Made by a program: the position numbers and the translations under genes. Positions 36,502-47,514 of a stretch of DNA of 64,000 bases are shown one piece after another. The notes beneath the pieces were generated by a model. That model was given only the letters and a program-made list of their open reading frames with translations, was not told the DNA's origin and made no database searches. The stretch comes from Anisus vortex (taxonomy: Eukaryota > Mollusca > Gastropoda > Planorbidae), in the NCBI GenBank assembly GCA_949126835.1, contig OX421503.1:6535457-6599456 (forward strand), given 5' to 3'. Position 1 is the stretch's first letter; the number at the start of each line of letters is the position of its first letter.

Positions 36502-36509
36502 AATACATT

Positions 36510-37055
36510 GAATACAGATTACACAAAGATAAAGTTCGAAAAAATAATACAGCGGTGCAATTACAGGGACAACTGTAAATGTGGGTTTTATTGCTAATTC
36601 ACCTCCACTGTTTGCATACAAAAAACGAGCCAATATTAATGTATTCGCGCGGCATGCACAAGTGGTTAAAGGAATGCTTTTTCTCTTATCAAGCTGTTGG
36701 ATAAATCTTAGGTCATAAGTCATATCTAAATGGAATTATTTATACACCATATATTTACAATTAGCTATACCGAGTTCAAAGGTGAGCCTCAAGAGCTGAT
36801 GTCAAAGTGAGAGGTCAGTAGGCCTACACGTTTATTCAACGTGCTCTAGAAGCTGGGGAAATTTGGACAATGGTCTAAGTGTGGCAGATTCGAGCTGACC
36901 TAGGGTGAGATATTAGTAAATAAAAACAGGTTGAAAAAACTCATTTGGGAACGTGTCACTGTCTGATTAAAAATATAATTGTAACGGTAGCGCTTCCTTT
37001 TAATAAAGAATGTATAAATTAACTATAAACCTATGAGATTGTTATCATGTATGTT
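36510..37055. other. Gene-free stretch
   Basis: No recognisable gene. The open frame 36442-36723 on the - strand overlaps the MITE and is not supported. Confidence 0.5.
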
Positions 37056-37059
37056 ACAT

Positions 37060-37300
37060 ACGCTATTAAGAAGATTATTGCGTTCTACGTCTGTCAGTGT
37101 TTTGAATATTGTCCAGCATTTTTATTAGTGTTTTAAAATAGCCTATGTTAAGTTACTTGTTTTTCTTGTTTGTTCAGGCAAAATATTCCTTGTCCACATG
37201 CCGCTACAGAAGAAATAGTGCTTTTATCCTTGTGTTCTTTATTATAGGATAAGAAAACTATTTGTGTCATTATGTTTACTTTGTTTCAGATTGTTTTTGT
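37060..37300 (-). repeat. Dispersed repeat X, copy 4
   Basis: Antisense match (catttttattagtgtttta, gttaagttacttgttttt, and so on), more diverged than copy 2. Confidence 0.5.
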
Positions 37301-37649
37301 GTTGTATTTATAAATTAGAATATGCCTATTGTATTATTTATTATTCTTTATACTATTGTGAAGACCCATTTAGGACCGATGAAAGAGTCCACAATTTAAC
37401 TACACATACAATTTTAAAAATATCACAAACAAGAATTACAAACAGATGACATAGTTTCACTTGAGGTATTTAGTCCAGCCCTACAGTGAAGATTTGAAAG
37501 CTGGCAAAAAAGTGTTTCTAGATTTAATTATTTAACAATTGGTGTTACTCTTGTCAGTTTTGATGAATTGTTTGTGATAAATCTTGCAGCGTTTTTTCTG
37601 AATTTAAGCTAATTGTTTAATGTTTTCTTTAGTTGATGGGCCCTATACA

Positions 37650-37830
37650 GAACATGATTTTTATTATGGTATTTTTATTCTCACCAGAAGCAACAAAGGC
37701 ATTAATATCATGGGAACCAATCTCTTCAAGACTAATCTTTGCACGATTTAAGACAAAAGGGAGAAAAACCACAATGTTACAGTTGCATGCAAATGGAGAA
37801 GAAGCCTATTTGAGTTTTAAGACACGATAA
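37650..37830 (+). mobile_element. LINE endonuclease fragment
   Basis: The frame 37633-37830 contains SPEATKALISWEPISSRLIF, then ARFKTKGRKTTMLQLHA, the block preceding the catalytic YAPT motif of RTE-like LINE endonucleases (here LHANGE). It is cut off on both sides. Confidence 0.65.
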
Positions 37831-38480
37831 AGAAGAATTAACAAAAAAAAAACACAACTGATGTCTCAATAGATTACTGGGCATATGAACATTGGAGGAA
37901 ACGACATTCTTAAACATCTTGGCACAAAATGGGATTAAGGAAAAAATAATGCAGATTAGACCATCGTTGAGTTTACTTTCTTTAAGGATTATTTTTTTTT
38001 TACTTCTTCTTCTGTGTGTAGGAGATATGTCTATTTTTGTCTTACTCCTGTTTTTCGTTATAATATTTTTAGGGTTTTATTATCATTTTCGAGCAAGTCA
38101 GAAGACACCTGTTATACAAATATAGAACTAGCTTTGTCAAGTGTTCAAGGTGTACTTAATATGACATGATAATGATCTTACGTGAGGATAACGAATGTTT
38201 ATTCATACTTGAACACAACGTATTAAATTATATTTCCATGATATATTTATATTTTCATGTCTCTCAGGTCAACACATAGCCCGGCTCAGCCTAGTCACAA
38301 TGACCCCAGCAAGATTGCACATGAATGCACTAGCTCGAGCTAAAGAAAGAAAAAAATATGGCGAGATCATGACAAGTCAATCATGCAGCTATTGCAAAAA
38401 GGTCGGTCATGAGAGATTGCAGTGCTAGACATATAATAACATAAAATCTTTTACAATAAGAACAGAAGTAGTAATAATAA
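37815..38480 (+). repeat. Direct duplication SD4, right copy
   Basis: See 30765-31420. The open frame 37892-38125 (a hydrophobic stretch) is broken in the partner copy, so it is probably not a gene. Confidence 0.85.
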
Positions 38481-38527
38481 TAATAATAATAGTATTTGCA
38501 TAGCGCTGTCAACAAACATAATGTAAG
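38475..38527 (-). mobile_element. LINE-1 3' tail
   Basis: An (AAT)n tract followed by tagcgctgtcaacaaacata, cut off at 38527 where a hAT-like terminus begins. Confidence 0.65.
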
Positions 38528-38832
38528 CAGTGGCGCAGCCAGGTTTTGACGCTAGGGGGAGCGAAATTTTAGAAAAAAGGCCCCACTTTTAGCAAATTTT
38601 ACAGATTAATAGAATAACTAAAAATTCGTACGTATCAAGTTTTATAAGAAAGCCCTGTGCCTCAGAATACACACACTATAATAGTGCAGTTTTTATTCAA
38701 CCATTCACGATTCTTTTTCTAGCAGCTTATAGTGATGGTAATTTCTGCAAAATTGATTGCAACTACTGCTAATTTTTGCGATGAGCATCTAGTTTCGAAA
38801 AGTATTTATAGAATCAACGCGAATACTCTATA
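38528..38832 (+). mobile_element. Possible hAT terminus
   Basis: Begins cagtggcgcagccaggtttt, a common hAT-type inverted end. No opposite end or transposase was found, and the extent is uncertain. Confidence 0.35.
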
Positions 38833-39480
38833 GCAGGGATCGGTAACCTAAGGCACGAGTGTCGAACTTGGCACGCAGAACGATTTTCAGTGACACGCGA
38901 AAAAACTCTAAGAATATTGTTTCATGCAAGTGAAAACAATGTATGTTAGCATAATTAGTGGGAGCTGCATGGCGTACTACATGGGAATCACACTGGGCTT
39001 CGACTGTTTTCGTTCAGGAATCTTTGTTTGCAAAGCTTCCATCATTGGACTTGCAATCTGTGATTGAATCTATTGTTAAGATAATCAGTTGTATAGTTTC
39101 TAAAGTCTCTTCTAGAAGAAAGTCATACGGAGTAGGCCTATAGGTAAAGTCTATGATAGATTCATTTCTTGTCTGGAAACATTTAAGATGTAGGCTATCT
39201 TAATGGTGAAAAAAATTCCGTTATTGAATGAGGAGACATGACTGTTGAAGCCAATGTTTCTGTATGACTTAGCGACACGTTTTAGTGAGTCGAAATTCCA
39301 TTTAAAAAACTGGATCCAAATGTACTTGAAGTATTAGGCAACTGGAATGGATTTGCATTGAAACTGGGCATATCTTTCCGAGAAATCAATTTCAAAACAT
39401 TTCACTCTTTCCCTAATTTAAAGCAAATTAAGATAAATGAGCATTTTCAGAAATAAACTAGTTATATTAAAACAATTAAC
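38833..39480 (+). mobile_element. hAT transposon relic with transposase fragment
   Basis: Begins cagggatcggtaacctaagg, a typical hAT end. The frame 38958-39143 includes VFVQESLFAKLPSLDLQSVI, then ESIVKIISCIVSK, matching the H-x-E-x-L...V-K-I-I-N segment of hAT transposases related to GTF2IRD2-like proteins. Downstream sequence is degenerate. Confidence 0.55.
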
Positions 39481-39828
39481 TCGTTTGGGATCACTAGCAT
39501 TAAATTTGAAGAATTTACTTGAAGGGAGATAATTAACCCGTTTTCTGTACATTAATATTTCTAATATTTATATGTTTCTTTTTTGTTTCCCTTTAAAAAA
39601 AAAATTTGGCTTACAATTTTAACTCTAAAATGATCAAATTACACAAGATAGTTGAAAATTATACAAATATTCTATGAAAAATATTGAAAGTTATATAAAT
39701 ATTTTATGACCGAAGAATGTACATTTTTAAACACTAAAATAATTACACAGTTTGTGAAATTATAATGTATTTCTTCCTTAAATTTTAATTTTTCACATAT
39801 ATTGTACCTTCAAATTAAAATAATATTA

Positions 39829-39856
39829 ATCGCTTCTTGGCCTTTTGGCTAAGATC
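39829..39856 (+). pseudogene. 5' end of a U2 snRNA (truncated)
   Basis: atcgcttcttggccttttgg followed by ctaagatc matches the first 28 nt of U2 snRNA with one difference. It then departs from U2, so this is a truncated retro-pseudogene or the head of a U2-derived SINE. Confidence 0.7.
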
Positions 39857-40035
39857 GATCACTCCCCCACCCCCCGAGCTATGGCTCCGTAAAACTATAC
39901 GATGCCTAGTAGGCCAAAAGGAAGGGAAAGATTATTCTGAACCTTTACATACGGGGATTAGTAATAGGCCTACTTTTAGGCTATAACAAAAAAAATTGAC
40001 GAAAAATGTCTTTTTTTTTAAACTGTTTTTTTTTT

Positions 40036-40121
40036 ATAGCGCTGCCAACAAACATACGGTAAGCTCAGAGCGCATTTAACATAACAATTAAAGAACACAG
40101 AAACAATCTATAGGCCAAGAG

Positions 40122-40155
<34 letters not shown>

Positions 40156-40650
40156 ATGATGATTCAAAACATTACAAACATAGAACAAATCAAACAACTA
40201 AAACAAAATAACCGACCTAACATATAAGTAAGACAGTGGGGCTCTAAAGCATGTTAACTGAGATAAATATTGAAATAATGAGTTTTTAAGTTCTTCAGAA
40301 ATCAATGGAGCTTGTTTGCTTGAGTTGAACAGGAAGTAGATTCCATACCTTCGGACCGGATACCGAGAAAGCTCTAAGGCCAACGGTCATCAGAGAGAAA
40401 CGGGGCTCTTTCAGAAGCGATGAGTTGGCAGAACGAAGTGTTCTTTTAGGGACATTTGGTGTTATTAGTTCCTTGAGATAGGACGGAAACTCGTTATTAA
40501 AAATGCACTGATTGCAAAATAGCGCCACTTTATACTCGATTCTGGCTTTCACGGGGAGCCACAATGGAGCTGACGCAGGAGAAGTGTTACAGAATCTCGC
40601 CTTGACTTATGCATGACTAGGCGAGCGGCACTGTTTTGTATTCGCTGTAA
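40036..40650 (-). mobile_element. LINE-1 family 3' fragment
   Basis: The - strand frame 40295-40564 reads MWLPVKARIEYKVALFCNQC, then VPKRTLRSANSSLLKEPRFS, then SGPKVWNLLPVQL. The 3' UTR runs left to agcgctgcc at 40036 and includes an A30 tract (about 40126-40153). Confidence 0.85.
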
Positions 40651-41104
40651 TATTGTTTATATAAACAAACTCACGGTTATTGTATAGGCCTAAATTGATT
40701 AATGATAAATAAGCGACTTCATCGCTGTATCGTCGGGAGCATGTGGAGATCCCTTAGAATTGAGGAGATATGATCCTATCTTCTAAATTTAGAACAAAGC
40801 GAGCCGCCGCGTTCTGCGCTCTCACATTCTCTCATTGTCTAAGGCAAGATGTTTCCTAAACAAGTAGCCGCACATTTAAATGACCGCATTCCAATGTACA
40901 TAGTTATAAGTGTGTGTCCAGCCACACTGTAATGAGGAGCGCGTGCTTTGATATATGTTCATATATATTATATATTCTTACGAAATATATGTAATTTCAT
41001 GATTAATGGCTTTCATCACTAAGATATATTGGATACCTTCAATAACTGCAACCACACCAGAGGACTTAATCAGATCGTAACAAGTGTTACATAATAATTT
41101 AACA

Positions 41105-41197
41105 GCTCCATTGGCTCCCAGAGAAAACCAGAATTAAATATAAAGTGGCTCTACTTTGCCATCAGTGCCTTTTTAATAACGAGATGCCGTCCTATTT
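41105..41197 (+). mobile_element. LINE-1 scrap at the edge of the inverted duplication
   Basis: Encodes LHWLPEKTRIKYKVALLCHQ and a few more residues, and stops exactly where the inverted repeat begins. Confidence 0.75.
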
Positions 41198-43068
41198 CAC
41201 AATGCGATTAACTACAAACATTTAAATATGAATGCTAAATCAATAAAATAACTGATCCGATAATTATCTTAGGGAAAAGCAATATCCACAACTAGACTAT
41301 ATTTTGATATATGCGCTCATGTCAGCGTACTCTACTGTGTACTTGTCTCTTGTTATGTTGAATGAAAACAAATCATTGAAAGTAAGACGGCTGGTTTGTA
41401 CTCATTGAGTGCAGTAAACATTTTAATTGTACCAATAGACAGACACTCTACAATTATTCCCATCAACCATACCAATCAACACAATTATAAAGAAACATAG
41501 TTTTTACTAATTTTTACAATTACGAAATTAAAACATGGAATGCATAAATGTTAAAACATTTCTAAAAAACATAAAAAAACAATTATGTTAAATCTCAGGT
41601 AAACGCTATATTTTTGGTTTATTATCATCAAAGTAGTCTAATTATTTTCTAGGCAATTCGCAGAGGTATTTGAAGGGGAAGTAACTTGGCCAATTTAAAA
41701 ACATCAGGGAATATCATTATTTCCCTTGGATGTATTAGTAAACTATTTTTATGTACGCTAAATGTATTATAGATTGTCAATATTAAATAGTTCAATAGGA
41801 ATGGATATATAAAGATCGTAAAACGGCATATGTCGATCTATGCAATTATTTTTCCAATTAATATACCCACACTTATAGTAGGCCTATATACATACTATTT
41901 AATATCAATTTACTAGTTCCTGACAGTTAGTGTAGGATCAGGTGTATTTAGAGAAGGTTAGATCCGGACAACTGTGTTCACTCTTACAACGAGTGTGAGT
42001 TTTGACTGTCTAATAAAATACCAGCTAGAACTCACAATAAAGTCCTAAAAATAGTCCACGATTAGTTCGCATGATACTAAGTCACGGTGTACGGACATTT
42101 GATACCGCGACATTTGATACCGCGACAGTTACTCCTTGACACCTAATCCCATGACAGATAGTCTCACTGACACTTAGTTCCGCGAAACTTAATTCTTCCC
42201 CCTCCCGACACATAGTAATATGAATACTTAATCCCTCACGCGGATATGTAAACTAAGAAGAAACAAGACAAATGCATTTAAACATTCCATTTATATTTAT
42301 TAATCCGTACATTTATATTTATTAATCAGTACATTTATATTTATTAAACAGTGCATTTATATTTATTAAACAGTACATTTAACGCAATAATTTAATAAAA
42401 ATTAATCAGAAGTATGCAAGTAAAATATAAAGTTCAATGGAACTATACAATTAAAAAGTTAAATGTATGACAAGTAAACAATGGCACGCAGTTAAACCAG
42501 AATTTCGCTCGCAGAGTAACGTTCTATAGTATTTTTTGACACGCGTCTTCTGCGTCTGGTATACCTTGGGCTTCGAACCATCGATTCCATGTAGAAAATA
42601 CGCTCTTTGCATCTGAACGTCTCTCTCGATTACCTTAAAGAAAATCCATAAAGTAGGATGATGGCACCTAAAAAAGAGCTTGTAGTGCCAAGTGCCAACC
42701 TTTCACAGAGTTTGTTTTTCTGGCGCCGTTTCAAATTGATTCCATGTTTCGATTGGAAAGATTAAATTACTAGGCCTGTATTATTCTCCACGTCCAAGTC
42801 TACGTTTACCACTAATATATGTGTGTTCAAAATATGAGTTCAGACATCTTTTCATGATCTGGCATGCTATCGGCTACTATGAGAAAAGTGTCAACAACAT
42901 CTGCAGCTGGAACCATCACCAAAGCAGGTAAACAGCAAACGGTAAGCTGTCCTAAGATCAAAGCAAGTCTCGTTCGACCTCAGACCTAAACGCGCGGGTC
43001 CTACGTTGACAACCATCTGGGTTAGGATTGTCCGCAGGTAACAAAGAGAGGTGATTGGACCGAGTCGC
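41198..43068. repeat. Large inverted duplication, left arm
   Basis: Reverse complement of 47515-49357 at roughly 90 percent identity by eye. It contains flanking DNA (41198-42085) and the left half of a MULE (42086-43068). A further 35 bp or so of the arm continues at 45232-45266, beyond the nested LINE. Confidence 0.9.
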
Positions 43069-45571
43069 AATGAACAATGAACAATGAACAATATTTATTT
43101 GCCACAAAGTACATCAGTACCAAAAAAGGCATAATCAAAGACATAATTATAATATTATAAGATTATTAAATATTAGTAAAAATTACAGAAAAAATAATAA
43201 TAATAGATTCATTTTAAGATATCGAGAAAAGAGAATACCAATATAGAAATACAGTATAGGCATAGTAACAGTTTATGAAAACAATTATAGTTTAATAAAA
43301 GGTGTTTTAAAATGAAAGTTGTTATTACATGTTAGTATATTTAACCGTTTATAATCTTTTGTTCATTTTTTTAAAACAGATAAAACTATTTTTGCAAATA
43401 TGCTTAGTTTCTTAAGTTCTTTCAGAGAACTAGTATTGAGCAGTTCGGACATTTTGTCTACATTTGGTCTGTTAAAAAAATATTTATAATATATATTCTC
43501 CGTTGGGCATCGAAATGCTTACATTGGAGTGAATAGTAAAAACCATCTCCTATATCTTTTAGGCAAAGGGGACATACTCTTAAAGTATAATCTATTTTGG
43601 AGTGGCGACCCAGTTCAACAGGGAAATTATTATTATTGTTCTTATTTTTAGAATATAGTTGGCTTCTTTAAGATTTAATTTTTTAAAAAGGGTGGAATAT
43701 TTTCCAAGTCAGATTTATACTTAAGAGCGCTGTATAGTTTACCTTTATTACTATTTTGCATACTTTCATACAGTTAATGTTTACTTTGATCATTTATTCG
43801 TAGGTTAATTTTTGCTTTTGAAAGTTTGGTATCTATTGTATCTTGTTCTGACCATATATATCCTAATCCTAATTGTTCTAGTTGTAACTTTAGGTAAGCG
43901 GACCATTTGCATTTTTCAACCAGATGTTCTTTAAGTAAAATGTTATAAATTATTTTAGAAATTCTGCTTTGTTTACCGGTCGCTATTTTGATCCAGAAGT
44001 GTAACATTCTTTTTTTAATAAATGATCTTATATAAAGTTTGCCTGTTTCGCCTAGAACTACATAATTTGGTGTTTTTTTGTTCAATTTTAAAATCATCTT
44101 AAAATATCTTAGTCTAATATTTTCTAATTCGCCACAATTTTCCTTACCCCATAGTTCCACCCGTAGGTGAGTATTGGTAGTACTGTTTGGTCAAACAGAT
44201 CAATTTGACTATCTATGGGCAAGCTTAGTGTATGGCATTTTCTGAGAAGGTTGAACATAGAGTTAGTACCTTTTATCTTACAATATTTTCTGTGTTCTGA
44301 GAAGGATCCGTTTGCTGAGAAGATTATTCCCAGGTATTTAAATTTAGAAACTATTTCTATTATATTATTATTTAGTACACATTTGTGATTTCCTACCCTT
44401 CCCTTTCTACCGAATTACATTATTTTAGTCTTTTCTTCATTTATGTTTAAGTGGTTCTCCTTGCAATAGTTACTGTAAATGTTTAAGTTTTTATGTAATT
44501 CTTTTGCGGTTTTAGATAGGATTGTGGTGTCGTCAGCATATAAAAGTGTGAATATTTTTAGAATCTCTACGTTGTTATTGTAGCTGATAGTTAAGCTACT
44601 TGAGCCTTTTTGTTCTAAATAGGAATCTAAGTCATTAATAAACATAGAAAATAATAGAGGGCTCAGATGTTCTCCCTCTCTTAGTCCTGCTTCGCAGTTA
44701 AATAACGGTAACAGTTTTATATTTGTTTTTACTGTCGATTTAATATCTCTATTTAACCCCTGTATACATTTAAGGAAAATTCCATCTTTGCCTATATATA
44801 ACATTTTCGCCCAGAGTAATTTTCTTTTAATAGACGGGAAAGCTCTTTTTAGATCAATGAATGCACAGAACAGTTTGTCACCTTTATTTTTTATTAAAAA
44901 GCTCAGCGCATGTAGTATAAATGATGCTTCCGTTGTAGAATAATCTTCTCTAAAACCCATTTGATTATCGTTTAATAAGTTGTGCTCTTCAGGGAACATC
45001 TCCATTCGTACATTATGATTAAGAATGGATGAGAATAGTTTACCTAAACATGATAATAAGGTAATTGGTCTAAAGTTTTCTGGCTTTGTCTTGCTGCCTT
45101 TATTTTTATATATTGGACATATCATCCCTAGTGACCAGCTTTGGGGGGAAATACCATCTTTTAGAATAACATTGAATAACTTTACGTATGTGGGTATCAT
45201 TATAACCTTTGTGCATTTTATATATTCATTCAACCCTAGTTACTTGAACATTACGCATAATTGTTTCCCTTCAATGGTTAAAATAAGGAAACTATTTTTT
45301 TTACTAATAATTATTCCTACCAATTAGTGAGCACTTTGTGACAGATGGTTCTCCAAATACATTTGTTTTATTTCTTTTTAGTGTACATGTCAGATGGAGA
45401 GATTAAGTGTTAATGTGACTATCTGTCGGGAGTGGGAGGGACTAAGTGTCCCGGGATCAAGTGGGAGGGACTAAGTGTCGCGGGATCAAGTTTCAATGGA
45501 CTTATCCATCGTAGGATTAAGTGTCAGGGATTAACTGTATCAAGTGTCGAAGTATCAAATGTCACCGAACC
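42086..45571 (-). mobile_element. MULE transposon with nested LINE
   Basis: Flanked by the 9-bp direct repeat ctaagtcac (42077-42085 and 45572-45580). Ends are ggtgtacggacatttgatac and, inverted, gtatcaaatgtcaccgaacc. It is related to the MULE at 22899 by termini and by the C-terminal transposase remnant (42480-42900, - strand). A LINE occupies 43069-45231. Without it the element would be about 1.3 kb. Confidence 0.85.
43069..45231 (-). mobile_element. LINE-6: reverse-transcriptase element nested in the MULE
   Basis: The - strand frame 45233-44415 (272 residues) holds the reverse transcriptase: KPENFRPITLLSCLGKLFS, LLNDNQMGFREDYSTTEASF, CAFIDLKRAFPSIKRKLLWA, GLREGEHLSPLLFSMFINDL, LLYADDTTILS with the catalytic YADD, and NINEEKTKIM. 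A second frame, 44160-43774, has the C-terminal region (LWGKENCGELENIRLRYFKM). The 3' end carries aatgaac repeats at 43069-43090. 5'-truncated; a stop lies between the frames. Confidence 0.9.
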
Positions 45572-45580
45572 CTAAGTCAC

Positions 45581-46105
45581 TACTAAAATCAGGATAAAAT
45601 TTAAGGTACCAGTACTTATTATGGCTTTTTTTTTGTGTTGTTGTTGTTAATGTGTCGTCGTCGGCATTTTACGTCTCGAGAGACGTGTTAATGTGTAGAC
45701 TAAAGACAATTTATTGTTTATTAAGAAACATATATATATATATACATCATTTTTGGTAAGAATATGCCCGTAGGAACTATAGATGCATGATACAATATGT
45801 TATTGTGGGCTCGAGGGTAACACAGCGACTGTCAAAACAGCGACTTCAAAATAGCGACTGGGCGAAACAGCGACTCTCATTTGAGCGACTACACAAGGGT
45901 GACGTAATCAGGTTGGCATTTCGACTTTTAAGACCCCCCCCCACCTGTTCGTACTGTTAACAAACCGAACTAGGAAATAATAATTTTTTTAATTTTTTAA
46001 TGAAATTAACGAAATACATTTTTGTGAGACCTTATATATCGCGACTATTTTCGAATTTTCCAGAAAATGCGCAATATAATTTCTCATATAATATAATGTG
46101 ATGCT
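45581..46105. other. Spacer with repeated cagcgact motif
   Basis: Between 45830 and 45910 the motif agcgact appears about five times, spaced by short AT-rich words (gtcaaaacagcgacttcaaa). This looks like the subterminal repeats of a MULE-like element, but no partner end was found. Confidence 0.4.
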
Positions 46106-46107
46106 AG

Positions 46108-46990
46108 TCTAGGGTTGCCAGACGTCCGGCAAAAGGAGGACATTTCGTCCTTATTAGCCCTGTGTCCTCCATCAGGCAGGCAAAGCTAATTATATTGAAA
46201 ATGTCCGGTTTTTGTATGCCGAAGGTTTTAAGAATCCTTTTTTTTTTAAACTTTTTATGTTTGTTTTTTTACTGTCAATAAGGGGATGGGACGAGTAAAG
46301 CAAAACACCGGAGTTTTTAGCAGTAAAAGGGTTATGAATTAGGTTGTGTTATCTAATGTGTTGTTAGATTAATTGTCCACCGATCTTCTCTTTCCCAACC
46401 ACACTTCCCCTTGCACACATACATTTAAATTTACCTATGTAACAGCTTTATTGTTACAAAATATAACAGGCGATATAATATATGTTAGTGACTCACAATG
46501 ATATTAAGACAAAAGATGCACGTTTTAAAGTGAAGGTAAATGTCCTATTTCAAGAACTATTTAGCCATATAGGGAAACTTTTATCCTAGTTTACAAGTAA
46601 GATGGTTAAATTAATTAAGAAGGTGATAATTACGCAAAACATTGAGAAGTTTTTTCAATGTCCTTGTACTATTTCGCGATGAAATTGTTTGACCAATTTT
46701 GCAATCTCAAATCATTTGCAAAATAATAAGAATGAACACATTTTTTTCAAAGACTCTTGCATGAGCAGTGGAGTTTGATTTTTTCAAAGTTCCCCAAATG
46801 GAATTTGTGTTTCAGAGTTATTAAAAATGTGTGAACTTTTTGTCCGAATCGCTGGACACAATGGCAATGTGGAAAGAGTGTTCTCATACTATGTAAATGT
46901 GTCAATGGTTCAGTGGTCAATATTGTTTTTCTTTTTTGTCGTGCAGCAAGGCACGTTATGTATTATGTCGTAAATATTATTGGCGTACAT
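46108..46990 (+). mobile_element. Probable hAT relic
   Basis: Left edge tagggttgccagacgtccgg is hAT-like. Near 46830-46910 one frame reads ELFVRIAGHNGNVERVFSYY, resembling the hAT dimerisation motif (x-N-x-x-V-E-R-x-F-S). No intact frame. Confidence 0.45.
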
Positions 46991-47514
46991 AATAAATACA
47001 CATTTCTAGTACGCATTTCTTAGTTTTCGCCTATAAATAACTCAAAAATTGTACACAAGATTAAATGAAGCATTCACTCATATTCTCATAAAGTGACCTA
47101 CTATAAAAAATTGACAAGAAGTGTAATGCATCATTGGAAAGTAAAATTGAGTGTAGTGTATGATAAATGTATTTAAACATATATTTATTGTATTTGAAAA
47201 AAAATATTGTAGTCCGAATTTGCAACCTTTCGAAGTAGGCCACGCCCCCTTTTTGGACGCTTCCATTACATCATTTATTTCGCTTTATTCCAAATTATAA
47301 TCGATCTCTTATTCTGTCAAGTTTTTTATTGTTAGAAGTGAAAAAATAGGTCATCGTCTCTCGTAATGAATAAATACGTTCTAGAGTTTCATTAACGGTA
47401 ATTATCCAAGTTGGAAATCCCCCTGGACCGCTTGGTCCCGGAACAGAAATGATTGAATTCAAATATCAATTCAAACAATTATGTGTAATGTTCTAGTGAC
47501 TAGGGTTAAGCCCT

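Noticed and set aside
37892..38125. Hydrophobic 77-residue frame as a membrane peptide gene
   Set aside because: The SD4 partner at about 30830-31065 breaks the frame, and no splice or promoter context is visible.
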